Below, one piece after another: positions 34,657-45,167 of a stretch of 64,000 nt of DNA (position 1 is its first letter; each line of letters opens with the position of its first letter). Position numbers and translations under genes: made by a program. The stretch lies in the NCBI GenBank assembly GCA_027943335.1, contig BSBK01006379.1:1-64000 (forward strand), read 5' to 3'. Below the pieces are notes generated by a model. The model saw only the letters and a program-made list of their open reading frames with translations, was not told the DNA's origin and made no database searches. Source of the DNA: Chamaecyparis obtusa (taxonomy: Eukaryota; Streptophyta; Pinopsida; Cupressales; Cupressaceae).

Positions 34657-36986
34657 AGGCATTCAGTCTATGGTAAAATATCTTGAAAAAATCTTTAAAA
34701 TCTGAAAAAGTCCTAAAAAATGAACATCTTGGTGAAAACCTAGCATTAGGCACCTTGATGATTCACAAAAAAAGTAAAAAATATAAAAAATACAAAAAAA
34801 TGAGAAAAAGAAAAAGTGCCTTGTTGAAAACCTGGAAACAAACGCCTTGGTAGCAGAAATAGAATCTCTGCCAAGATGGTGAAAACCCGGCAAATGGGAG
34901 CCACTTGTTTCAAAATGCTCCATCTATCAACGCAATCTTGGTCTTCCCAACTTTCAGTCTTGCTTTAGTTTGTGCATATCTCCCAGTTGGTTTTTTAATA
35001 AGTCAGTTTGTGCACCAATCAGTTCAAGCGTCTGTATCCTATCAATGTTCAAACTTGGGGGCAATCACAGTCATATCCTATGGCCTCCAATGTATCTTAG
35101 ATGTATCATATCCAGTCAGAGTCCTTTGAAGCTTCATTTGAGTCAGTCAGTCTATCTTGTCTCCAGAAAGGATTTTGCATCTACAACAATGCAATCAAAC
35201 ATCAAACACAAACTGAAAATAATCTATGCTTTTTACATGCTTTTATCTCCTTGTATGCTTATTGATTTGCATTGAGATTTTTGCATATTGTATCCCTTCA
35301 AGCTCTTCGATAATGTCCTTTACAGGATTTAGAGAGTGATGAATAGGGGCATAATCTTTTCTTTGTCTTCTACTTGTATGTGAAAATCTAACAACTTTGA
35401 AAATTCTGGATTGAAATGGTGTTCAACTGTAAGAGCCTCTATCTCAAATTGGATGGCCATGCGTATCTCAACCATTGATACCTGGAAAATTCAAGGAAGT
35501 TTTGATCTAACTATTATCTTTTTGAGTGAATTCTTTCTTCTATTGTGAACTACGATCTTACCTAAGGATGTGAATGATAAAGGGTCACTATGGGTAATTC
35601 ACATTGGATTTAGAATAATCTCTTGACTGCTTGATGTGTTTGTACCGCAAGGTGTATTCAGGTCATCATGATGTTTATGTTTTGATGCTTATACAAATTG
35701 CAATATCAAAATGGACATGATATTCAGGTCATCCTAGTGCTTATGCCTTGATGCTTATATCTAATCCGACATTCCGAAAACAAAATCAATATTCATATAT
35801 CCATGGTTTCCTAATCAGTGGGTGTTGTATTGATTCCTGCGCATACAAATTGATATTCATATGTCTATGGTTTCATAACTAGTGGGCATTGTATTGATTT
35901 ATCCGGTTACCTAAAAATTCAATGATGAGAATGACCAACACATGATTAGTGACTAGGTCCCAGGTCTTAGGTTGCATTTCATACTGCATGTCTCTTTGCA
36001 TTTTTTCATGTTTGCATGATCTCACAATGGCTAAATGAACTTCAATGCTTAAATGATTCTTCAAATGTCTCTTCAAATCTAACAAGAGTTGAATCTTACA
36101 CGAAGGTTCCATCCAATGAAACAACAAGTAGAATCCTTTTTTGGGATCAAAATCAAAATATGAGATCATTTATATTATTCACTACTTGCATAATCAACCT
36201 TCAAACATCAAAGAAATCCAAAATTCAACTTAACTAATTATCTTACATCAAACTATCAAAATTTCAACTTGGTCAACCATGGTCAACTCATGGTCAAACC
36301 TAGTCAAACTTGGTCTTTTGGACCCTCCAACAATGCAAAATGCATTTTTGAACGTATACAACCACTTCTCAAATCAATTAAACATGCTTCTGAACTATCA
36401 ACGCTGACTTTTCTTGTCAGATTTCAATTTTAATCCCGAAGGGGGCATGGTATTGCACATCATTCAAAGTCTGCAATCATATCTTTATTGATATCATATC
36501 TTTCCTCAGTAATCAAGACGACCACGTCTAGTTACCGATTCATCAAAAAGACCTCATCACTTGGGGCAAATCAATCATCACTTAGGGCATATCAGATTCA
36601 TCGAGATCCATATCAATCTGGTATTCTCTTAATCTTGTAAATTGTATCATTTTTTGTAACTATCAGTTCAATTGTGTTATTTCCTTGGTTCTTTGAAAAC
36701 TGAAGGGTTCAGATGTGATACCAATGTGATTCAATATAAGGACAATTGGGTCTGGAATCGGTCACTCACTTCTTTGCAATCATAAGGTTCGGAATCAAGT
36801 GTTTTGACACTTTTTCATAATCATCAGTTCATTACGGTTATATTTAACATTATCTTTAGTCATTCAAGACCTAACATCTTCAAATCTTTCAATCAGCTTT
36901 TGTCTCATATCAATATCAATTTCAAACATCAGTTTCAACATCATACACAGACTGTCTTTGAACCACTGCGCTTCGCACAGTAATTC
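34657..36986 (+). other. Element D non-coding 3' region
   Basis: About 2.3 kb between integrase and polypurine tract with no supported gene. It holds a short direct motif TTGGTGAAAACC-like at 34728, 34820 and 34878, a CAAACTTGGGGGCAA stretch at 35050, and an imperfect repeat around 35690-35890 (ttcatatatccatggtttc and ttcatatgtctatggtttc). Long 3' spacers are common in Tat elements. Confidence 0.6.
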
Positions 36987-37000
36987 AAAGAGGGGCAAAA
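36987..37000 (+). other. Element D polypurine tract
   Basis: aaagaggggcaaaa, directly before the TG of the 3' LTR; the plus-strand primer for DNA synthesis. Purine-only except for one C. Confidence 0.85.
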
Positions 37001-38093
37001 TGTAATACCCCAAAAATGGGCTATAAGTTGATTAATCTTCTATATAGACACATCAAATGAAATTGACATCGAAGTCCTAACCTAAGGCACATCTGAACAT
37101 CATCGAATCCTAATTGATTATCTCAAATTCTGCATTAGGGAATATTCCTAGTAATATTCTTAAAATTATCCTAATTATCTTTGATTTAATGATTATTTGG
37201 CGATAAATCTAATTTATTTTAAAGTTTGATTAATTGAATATTCTCAATATTTAATTAATTAAGTTTAATTCTGCCACTTAATTGTTTAATTGAAGTTAAT
37301 TATATTTATTTATAAATTGTATTATTTAATTTTGACAATAAATCCAAAATCCTATGAATAATTGATTGAATTCTTATTTAATTAATTAAAGCAAGTTGTC
37401 AATTTTTAATAATATTGTTTTTGAATAAAAGTTTGAAAAATGATTGATTAACCCATAAATCAATTGTTTTATTTTTCAAAATTAGTTAAGTTGGAGTTAG
37501 ACTTTGTTTTGCATGTTTTTGTGAGTTAAATATCCTTTATTTAAAAATAACTCAAAAATCAACCTGAGTTATTTGAGTGATTTATGGCTTTTCTCATGCA
37601 CCTCCAAAGCCCTAGATTTCTATAAATTAAGGCCTCAACTCTTCATAAATCATCTCATAATTGTGCAAACTTATGCTGGCAAATTGGTGTCTGAAGAATT
37701 GGAGCTTCTTTTTGCAAATCAAACAACTTTGTGAGATCATTCATATTTTAGCATATCATATTAGAATTTCATTTCTAGATTAGTATTTCATATCAATTTT
37801 TCATTCTAGAATAGATTCATATCAGATTTCTCATTCTTATTGCATAGAAAATATTAAAAAAATAGATTAATTGCATTCATTCCATATCTAGATTAATTGC
37901 ATTCAAATCCTCCATTTAGGTGTCATCAAGGTCACTGATCTCGGTATAATTTGAGAATACATACTCGCATCTATTAGAAGGCAGTAAATCACCCGGTTAG
38001 TTTAGTTTCATTTATTGCATGATTTTGATTTCAACTAACCTCTAATATTTTACTGAAGTGTTGTGTCTACAGATCAGATACAAAATTCACACA
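37001..38093 (+). repeat. Element D 3' LTR (101-bp deletion)
   Basis: TGTAATACCCC to TTCACACA, 1093 bp. Nearly collinear with the 5' LTR except for loss of a 101-bp block; both deletion ends in the 5' LTR carry ttgga (25920-25924 and 26021-26025). Substitutions are concentrated in the first 150 bp. Confidence 0.9.
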
Positions 38094-38370
38094 AATTTAA
38101 ATTAAATTTAGTAGCTCTTTTTTTTTTACAAAATTAAAAATGAAAGATAGCAAAGTTTGATTTTAAACTAGCATGCCTATATTCTATGAATTAAATTTAT
38201 GTAGAAGATACAAAGAGATATCAAATTTAAAAAATTTGTGATAGTCAGCATTAAAATATTGTAAAAATATTAAAACATTAGTCTAAAATGAAAGAAAAGT
38301 TAGCATTTCTGATGAAATAAGAAAAATTAATACCATTATTTAACTAATTACTAAATAGTCAATAACCTAA

Positions 38371-38760
38371 CTAAAATACATGCAACCAAGTGTTAGAAGG
38401 AAAAGCATAGGTCATAATTCTCTCTTCTTGTATAAAAATCAGCCAACAAAAATAAAAACTTAGAGTTCTTAAATTTGTAGGAATGCCACCCATTGCCCTC
38501 CATGCATCTTGGTGAGGATCATATACACACATTTCATAAACATAATCAGCTTCATAGTTCAATGCAAATATCACCTCCTCCTTTAGTTTCAATTGTTTCT
38601 ATTTTGATAAAATTGTGGACTTTTAACCACAGCCCTCCATCTTTGGCTTGAGAATTTCATGATATATGAATGACACCCTTAGCAAACATTCTCAACCTAT
38701 TTCATAGTGAAGATTGAAATAATCTTCTCCATTCACATGCTATTAGAACAACCTGTTTAA
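38371..38760 (-). pseudogene. F-box/kelch-like pseudogene, proximal fragment
   Basis: Minus-strand frames upstream of 38592 read QRWRAVVKSPQFYQNRN, the classic C-terminal half of a plant F-box. They are followed, in a shifted frame, by EEVIFALNYEADYVYEMCVYDPHQDAWRAMGGIP, which is how F-box/kelch proteins begin their first kelch repeat. The frame stops at 38371 and there is at least one frameshift near 38590. The remaining kelch-like sequence lies at 25173-25429, beyond element D. F-box/kelch proteins select targets for SCF ubiquitin ligases. Identification rests on motif style only. Confidence 0.55.
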
Positions 38761-39540
38761 ATTTTACCTTCCTTTCCCTCCTTTTTATATTCAGTTATTA
38801 TCCATGTTCTGATTCTCCATGTTCACCTAACTCATATAAAAAGAGGAAAGTATGTTGGGCAATTATGAGTTGTAACTTAAAAGGTTGTGCACAATTAATA
38901 TGATAAGTGTTGACTTTTTTAAAATGTGTTAGGTGGTAATGTATTAGTGGTTGAGCTATTTAAAAAGACCGTGTCTAAGAGCTTAAAAAATCATGCATGG
39001 TTAATTTATTAGGCATGAATGATTTTAAAAAGGTTGAGTCATAATAATGTAAAATATTGTACACCATTAAATACAACTCTATCATTTCCTATCAGCATAT
39101 CATTTTGTAAGAAGAATAACCAAAGATCACACTACTAACTTTAAACTAACATAAAAGATATTAAAATATATTTTCTTATAACTTCCTTTATAAATAGAAT
39201 GGTTTCCTTCTTTTTTTCCATTTGTGTTTGGTGGAGTTGCTAGTAAACAAAGAAACCTCTCCAATTAATGAACCTATTTTAGGTTCCAAAATTAAAGAAA
39301 TCCTTGCTCGCCAACTTCCAAAATATTTCCTCCAGATTTATTGATGATGCAATAAAAAGGAAAAAAATAAATGCCCATTAAGGATCCACATTTGTCCTTT
39401 TTACTTGAAGATCTTTCTTCAATTTCCCAGGTAACCTGGATTTATATTTTGTAGCATTTGTTAATGTGTAGCTAAGATTTATATTTGGTAGCATCCGTTA
39501 ATGTGCAGCGCAAATCTCTTCCTCGTTTTCCTTTTAATGG
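38761..39540. other. Intergenic / upstream region of the small gene
   Basis: No gene seen. At 39439-39510 two copies of a roughly 38-bp unit stand in tandem (gatttatattttgtagcat / gatttatatttggtagcat, each followed by gttaatgtg). A TATA-like tttataaatag lies at 39189-39199, further upstream than the one proposed for the small gene. Confidence 0.5.
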
Positions 39541-39550
39541 ACTGAAAGGC

Positions 39551-39558
39551 TTATAAAC
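39551..39558 (+). promoter_or_regulatory. Candidate TATA box of the small two-exon gene
   Basis: ttataaac, 61 bp before the first ATG. A 17-bp sequence (cagtagaaatctgtgtt) is directly repeated with a 25-bp period between here and the start codon. Inferred only. Confidence 0.35.
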
Positions 39559-39603
39559 AACAGTAGAAATCTGTGTTCTGCACAGTAGAAATTTGTGTTA
39601 GTG

Positions 39604-39612
39604 ATGAAATAA
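39604..39612 (+). promoter_or_regulatory. Two-codon upstream ORF touching the start codon
   Basis: The sequence ATGAAATAATG contains ATG-AAA-TAA at 39604-39612, whose last A is the first base of the proposed start ATG. Such a minimal uORF could modulate initiation at 39612 or push ribosomes to the ATG at 39630. Confidence 0.4.
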
Positions 39613-42600
39613 TGAGGAATATAGAAAGAATGAAGAAACTTTTGTTCCCTCTAAGGAAAGTAATTGTTCGCCATTCCTCGAGATCTCGAGCAAGAAAAAA
39701 TGGTTAGTTTTTTTATGATATGAAATTTCTATTTTTCCCTGCTTAAGGTTTGTATTTTGAATGAGGCATTTGATGCCCAATTGCTTAGTTTAAGATTAAT
39801 GTCTGATATAACATTCTGAATAATGTCTGATATAACATTCCAAATAATGTTTAATGGTATTTTTGAATTTGACTTTGTCGAGGTTTTCATTATGGAATTA
39901 TTGTTTTCTTTTCCTGCTTTAGATTTTGTATGATGAATGTCTGATATAACATCGTGAATGATGTTTAATAGTGTTTCTGAATTTGATTGTATGAATTTTT
40001 CATTAATAATTTAGATTATACAATATAAATTTATTTATTTTTATTTTCTGTTTGAGATTTTATGTATTGAAAATAGTGTTTGAATTGCAATTGCCTATCT
40101 TAAGATGAATGTCTAGTATTCTGAGTAATGTTTAATAAAGTTTCTGGATTTGACTGTATAGAGTCTTTCATTAATATTTTAGATCATATAATTTGAAATT
40201 TTTATTTTTTTACTCAAGATTTTGTATTTTAATATGGCATTGGATGTCCAACAGTTTTGTCCAAAAGGAATGTCTGATATAAAATGATGAATGATTTTTA
40301 ATGGTGTTTCTGAATTTAACAGTGTCAATTGTATGTGGAATATGGCATTTGATGCCCAATTGCTTAACCTAAGAGGAATGTTTGATTTAATATTCTGCAT
40401 GACTGTTTTATGGTGTTTTTGGATTTGACTGTGTATTTTTCATTAATGTTTGAAGGCATATTCTATGATACATCATAAAAATACTAATATGTAGTAAAAA
40501 ATAAAAACTTGATCAATTCTAAATACAAATAATAATATTTTGAACTGGAGAAATCTGACATTTTTTATTCTGAATTATTTCAAAATCTGTTTCGACTTTG
40601 TAAATGTGAAATAGGGCTCACCCCACTATATTTTTTGATGGAGGTTCAAACTTGCCAGCAAGGTTGTCCAGTAGAGGTACAAAGCCTTTGAGCAAACCAA
40701 TGAAATCTGTTTGGTTAAGAGCCAAGGACTGAGGGGTATCCATTTTGCCAAATTCACTTGACCTGCCTCATCTCTTATGATATGGGAAGTCTTGTTCAAC
40801 AAGACTCGCTCTACTATATTTAAAATTATATTTTTTAAGTTTAGTAACAAAATGTAAATGGTCTCCTTCAAAGGAACCCTAGAGATTCTGGGACGGGTTG
40901 TGTTATTCATTTTAGAGGGAACCCTAGAGATTCTGGAACGGGTTGTGTTATTCATTTTTCAAAAGGGATTATTTTAGCAATATTGGCCAAATCGTTAAAA
41001 AAGACACAAATAACATGGCAAAATTTAAAGCACTTAATGAAGGAATGGAGGACTTCTTTATGTAGATAACTTAATCTCAAGCAGGGAGAAATTGAGGGTG
41101 ATTATTGGTTATTAACACTCTTAAGGCTGGTAAAATGTCAAATTAGAGGCTAAATTCAGTATTGGGTAGAGCACTAGAGTGGTTAAAGCCTTGGAGGTGT
41201 TAATCATATATGGAGAGGCTAATGGACAAGCAGGTGACATGGCTAGATTAGGAACAGATGGCATAGATTTCAAATAGGTGGGCTCACATAGTTCAACCAT
41301 TTTATAATTATCTACAGTCCTTTACAGTTCCAGATTTATGTTTTCACTTTCAAGAGGATGTTGTTCTTGGGATTATATATTAGGGTTAGAATGTGGTAAT
41401 CAGATGTTGATGGCGTCGATGGGCGAGATAGTGGGTTTGGATGGGTGTCAGAGATTAAAAGAATTAGCGAAAATGGGAAAGCTTATTAGGCAGAGCTCCA
41501 TCTTCCATAATAGTATTTGCCTCATTGGGTTGCAGAAACTCCTGGTCTAATGGTGGGTATGGCTGGTTTAGAAAGTTTGAATTTTGCTAGTAAAACTGAT
41601 ATCTGTTGATAATGTGGATATTATGGACCTATAGGGCCTTGAAATTAGTTTTTATCTCTACTGAATTTTGACAGAGCTCTATCCTCTATTACTACTGTGC
41701 GTCGTAAGTATATTTCTGATTATTAATATAAATATTTTGTTATAGCCCATTACTGATCAGAAAAATAGAATGTAGATTTTCTTTTTGTCAAGATTGACGA
41801 TAGTAAGTTAAAGTGCTAATCTGTCATTCATGAATAGTATATTTTGTTTTTAATTGAGTATCAAGGTTAATGAAAGTGAGTTTAATGCAAATTTGTCACT
41901 CATGAATAGTATATTTTGTTTTAGGTCTTGGGTGTAACCTGAAATAGTATATTTTGTTTTAATCATGGGCGTAATTTGAGTTTTAGAATGTCAAGGTTCA
42001 TAATAGTGGTTTACATGCAAATCTGAGGTTTATCAATGGTATATTTTGATTTCGGTGGTGGGTATAATTTAAGTTTTAGAATGTCAAGGTTGGTGATAGT
42101 GGATTACATGCAAAACTGTATTTCATCAACAATATATTTTGTTTTAGATCTTGGGTGTAATTTGAGCCTTACATGTTCGTCTAAACTGAAAGGAAAAGTT
42201 AGACCAGCTGATGTGTTGGGTTTTCTTCTATTTTAAACATTAAATTAAAGTTTTTCATATTATCAATCAGTTTGATGATCACAATGAACAGGTTGTTAGG
42301 CATAGCTGTTATGTTATGTTCCGCTTTGCTTGAACATCAAACTTTAGTTTTAATGTAACCTATTAGTGTGATGATCATAACGCACCAGATGTTTAGATAC
42401 AGCTGTTGTGTTGTGCTCAACTCTACTTGAACATCAATTTGTAGTTTTCATATTACCAATCGATTTGATGATCACATTACATCAATTGTTCTGTTGTGTT
42501 GTGTTCCGCATCAAACTCCAATTTTGATATCACCAACAAGTTTGATGATGACTGTTTAGACGCAGCTCATTTGGTGTGTTTTCTATTCTACTTGATCATC

Positions 42601-43081
42601 AAATTTCAATTTTGATGGCACTGATCAATGTGATGATCACAATAGATGATTGTTCAAACATGTTGGAATATTTAGTAATTCTTTCTACTCGCACAAATTT
42701 ATGCTTTTAAGTTTTTTGTATATTTTAATAATGTATGTCTTTGAAGTATTTGGATGTATCTAAAACTTCTATATAATAAAACAATTGTAATTCACTCATC
42801 ATCAGTTATGAATGTTAAACTATAATGCATTTGGTTTGTTTGTTATGCTTATGAATGTGAATGCCCATAGATTGCTTATATTGTTTGTCATGATTCTGTT
42901 TATAGAAAAAGGATCACTGGTAATGCTCCACAAGGAGGTGGAAGATTGTGGGTACGAGGATATCCAAGTTATGTGGGAGATCCTCAAGAGAAAAGAAAAT
43001 GAAGAGAAGTACCATAAAAAGCTACTTAGTCTTAGAGATCTATGGCGCAAGAGCAGAACCATCCTAAATCTTAAGCTTTAG
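39612..43081 (+). CDS. Small basic protein of unknown function, two exons (39612-39702, 42906-43081)
   Basis: Exon 1 runs from ATG 39612 and encodes MKKLLFPLRKVIVRHSSRSR (second in-frame ATG at 39630), ending at 39702 before a GTTAGT donor. Exon 2 begins at 42906 after a TTTATAG acceptor with a T-rich tract and encodes LVMLHKEVEDCGYEDIQVMW, then a Lys/Arg-rich tail, ending TAG at 43079-43081. The phase-1 join leaves the frame open: 30 codons, one split Glu codon and 57 codons, 88 residues in all. Neither exon has stops or frameshifts, unlike everything around. The N-terminus is very basic and the middle is acidic/aromatic, perhaps a short helical motif. I do not recognise the family. The 3203-bp intron is filled with tandem repeats. 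The gene model is an inference from splice signals, phase and composition. Confidence 0.55.
39760..40445 (+). repeat. Degenerate minisatellite 1 (intronic)
   Basis: About six imperfect copies of a unit built on aatgtctgatataacattct, then gatgtttaatggtgtttctg and ttcattaat. The key motif recurs at 39799, 39823, 39937, 40109, 40270 and 40379; unit lengths vary from 24 to about 170 bp because of indels. Two copies include ggcatttgatgcccaattgc, itself partly palindromic. Confidence 0.75.
40873..40962 (+). repeat. 45-bp tandem duplication (intronic)
   Basis: Two adjacent 45-bp copies starting ggaaccctagagattctgg at 40873 and 40918, differing by two or three bases. Both carry acgggttgtgttattcattt. 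Confidence 0.9.
41800..42180 (+). repeat. Degenerate minisatellite 2 (intronic)
   Basis: About five copies of a unit containing agtatattttgttttag, cttgggtgtaatttgag and tagaatgtcaaggtt. The first motif recurs at 41835, 41909, 41945, 42038 and 42131; the last two intervals are 93 bp, probably the full unit. Confidence 0.75.
42245..42665 (+). repeat. Degenerate minisatellite 3 (intronic)
   Basis: About five copies of a unit with gtttgatgatcacaat, agctgttgtgttgtgttc and cttgaacatcaaacttt. The gatgatca motif recurs at 42273, 42370, 42467, 42544 (as gatgatga) and 42632; the first intervals are exactly 97 bp. Confidence 0.8.
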
Positions 43082-43241
43082 GTAGTGGATCACAATTTTT
43101 CAAAGTAGGGAATTCCAACATGAGAATGAGAATCAATCATTTACTTGGTTGTCCTGACCTTTCTTTTTAGAGGTTTTTCCAGGCTACCAAAATTTTGTCT
43201 AGCGGCTAAGAAATCTAAGTTTTGTTTAGGATAGTCAGTTT

Positions 43242-44807
43242 TGTTGGAAGTGGTGATAATTCTGAGAGGGGGGCTGAATCAAAATGTAAAAAGTTTAGCC
43301 ACAATTACAGAATATGAAACAATAAAATTCTATCCTCACAAGCATACAAACTGAAAAATTGAATCACATGAAAAGAATCAACTCACAGACAAGACAAGAT
43401 TTTTGCCGAGTCGGAAACCCTCAAAACCAAATGGTTTTGTCACAGGGAGAAAAACCACTCCAATGAAACCTTTAGATTTATTGAGCAATAACCCTCCTTT
43501 TACAATTGTAGCTTCAACTGCTTGGGCTATAGCCCTTCAATTCTAACCACCAATGAATCTTTGTCAATATAGTTTATATATATAACTGTATGTTTTTTCT
43601 CAGCACATACACCTTATATATGCAAACTATTTAAGATAGTTCTTGCAATGATTTTCATATCAGAGTAAACCATTTTCTCTTCACACACATGGATACAATC
43701 ATTTTCCCCCTTTTTATAGAAAAAACATTCAACACATATTGCAAATGAATACACAAGTACAGTTGCAACTGACGTTGGAACTATTTTCATATCAGTTAAT
43801 GAGAATTGATTTTGTAAGAAAAAATTGACAAGGCCTTCATATAACTTGAAGTAAGTAATCATCCCTTTTTTTCAAAACCATTTTCGAATAAGAAAAATAG
43901 TTTTATTTTAAAACTGAATCAATACGTAATTGTTAGGGCAATGGTAGAATGCATTATATTTTCCAAACCGCTGCAGAGATGTAATAGCATATATTTCCTT
44001 CAACTTTCAAATGTAGACAAGGAAAACACTATAGAGCTAGAACAAAGAAGGATCTTAAAAAAAATAAATTGATCTTCTCAAGTAGCAGCATCAGTATCCC
44101 TGGTGAAACTATAACAAACATACCCATAGTCATGGAGAGCACACAACCATGGCATTCTTGCCAAAAAGAGATAGCTAAAGGTGCCAAAACCTCATAAAAC
44201 CAGGTCATGTGTTGCCAACAAGAAGCCGCATGAAACACATAGCAAGGAACAGGTATTAGTGAAGCCTTTGAAGAATATGCAGTAGAAAATATCCGTAAAA
44301 GAACTGCTATTGCATTGATAGGAAAAACCATCAGACTACTGCAATAAAAATTGATATCAATCTGTTCTATACCTATAGGAGATAAACATACTAAAAACCC
44401 ATCATGAAAAACTAAATGCATGCTGCAAAAAGAACACACAACCTTCCATGGCGGCACCCTCAGTTAGGGCTTGATGAAAACAAAAATGATCATTCAAAAA
44501 CAAGTTTTTAGAAATATAATCATGTTTCAAATCCACTACACAAGGTGCACATGTGGTGCAATACAAACCAAGTATCATTTACCCTGAGTCAACAAAACCA
44601 AATGATGCCAACCCAAGGTAACATTAAGCGCATGTGATGATAGAGTCAACCAAACCAAATGAGGCCAACCATAGCTGTTACCTACAGTATGATGGTGCAT
44701 GGATACCAACACATCAGCAGAGCCAGCACATCAGCAGGGTAGCTGTCAGCTAGAGTGATGGCAATTGTCATCAATGTTGCATGAACAAAACAAATAAAGA
44801 ACCAACA
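43242..44807 (-). repeat. Element F 3' LTR
   Basis: 1566 bp with TGTTGG...CCAACA ends (6-bp inverted termini). Long minus-strand frames inside it (such as 44029-44457) are not supported as genes, since the other LTR copy has disrupted equivalents. Confidence 0.93.
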
Positions 44808-44821
44808 ATCTCCCCCATTTG
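44808..44821 (-). other. Element F polypurine tract
   Basis: On the minus strand AAATGGGGGAGAT immediately precedes the TG of the 3' LTR. Confidence 0.85.
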
Positions 44822-44954
44822 TCCTTGAGGCAAAATCATTTGATTGAACATATGCAATAAAAATAGGTATTATCTGAAATAAAATGAAAACAATAAACTG
44901 TATCCCTATGATGAATATAAATTGTATCCCTATGCTCAATTCCCAACTAATCTT

Positions 44955-45061
44955 GAAAGAACTAAACCCAATGAAACATGTATGAAAATTAGTATCCCTG
45001 AAAGAACTGAAACCAATGAAACATGTATGAAAACCAATATCCTTGAAAGAACTGAGGTCAC
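44955..45061 (-). repeat. 45-bp tandem repeat before the polypurine tract of F
   Basis: Units begin gaaagaact at 44955, 45000 and 45045 (plus-strand view), each containing caatgaaacatgtatgaaaa; 2.3 copies. It lies in the non-coding 3' segment between RNase H and polypurine tract. A shorter duplicate (tgtatccctatg) sits just left of it. Confidence 0.85.
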
Positions 45062-45167
45062 AATCTCCCCCAGTTTGCATCAAGGACAAAACACTGCTAA
45101 TAGAAACCTGAATTGACTATGAAGAGGAAGCAAAAACCTCTCACAGACTCCCCCACAAGGGAAAAAC

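Larger units (their letters stand above)
25430..38093 (+). mobile_element. Element D: Tat-type Ty3/gypsy retrotransposon
   Basis: A complete structure on the plus strand: 5' LTR 25430-26628, Tat-type primer site, 2.3-kb leader, gag, protease, reverse transcriptase, degenerate RNase H, second RNase H, integrase, a 2.3-kb non-coding 3' region, polypurine tract and 3' LTR 37001-38093. The extra RNase H and long non-coding spacers mark the Tat lineage of plant Ty3/gypsy elements. Stops, frameshifts and a deletion in the reverse transcriptase N-terminus make it defective. Flanking bases (atatt left, aattt right) agree at only 3 of 5 positions, so the target duplication is unclear. Confidence 0.9.

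Noticed and set aside
25425..38098. Target duplication for element D (atatt / aattt)
   Set aside because: Only 3 of 5 bases match; the first base of the 5' LTR is also mutated, so I do not claim it.
41338..41550. 70-codon plus-strand open frame inside the proposed intron
   Set aside because: No clear splice sites joining it in phase with the two chosen exons; could be an unrecognised exon but evidence is lacking.
39760..42665. CRISPR-like or centromeric satellite array
   Set aside because: Units are few, degenerate and of three unrelated kinds; no constant repeat with unique spacers and no long homogeneous satellite.
44029..45089. Hydrophobic minus-strand open frames in and beside the copia 3' LTR
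   Set aside because: They lie in LTR or non-coding 3' sequence and the equivalent stretch in the other LTR is disrupted; hydrophobicity follows from T-rich composition.
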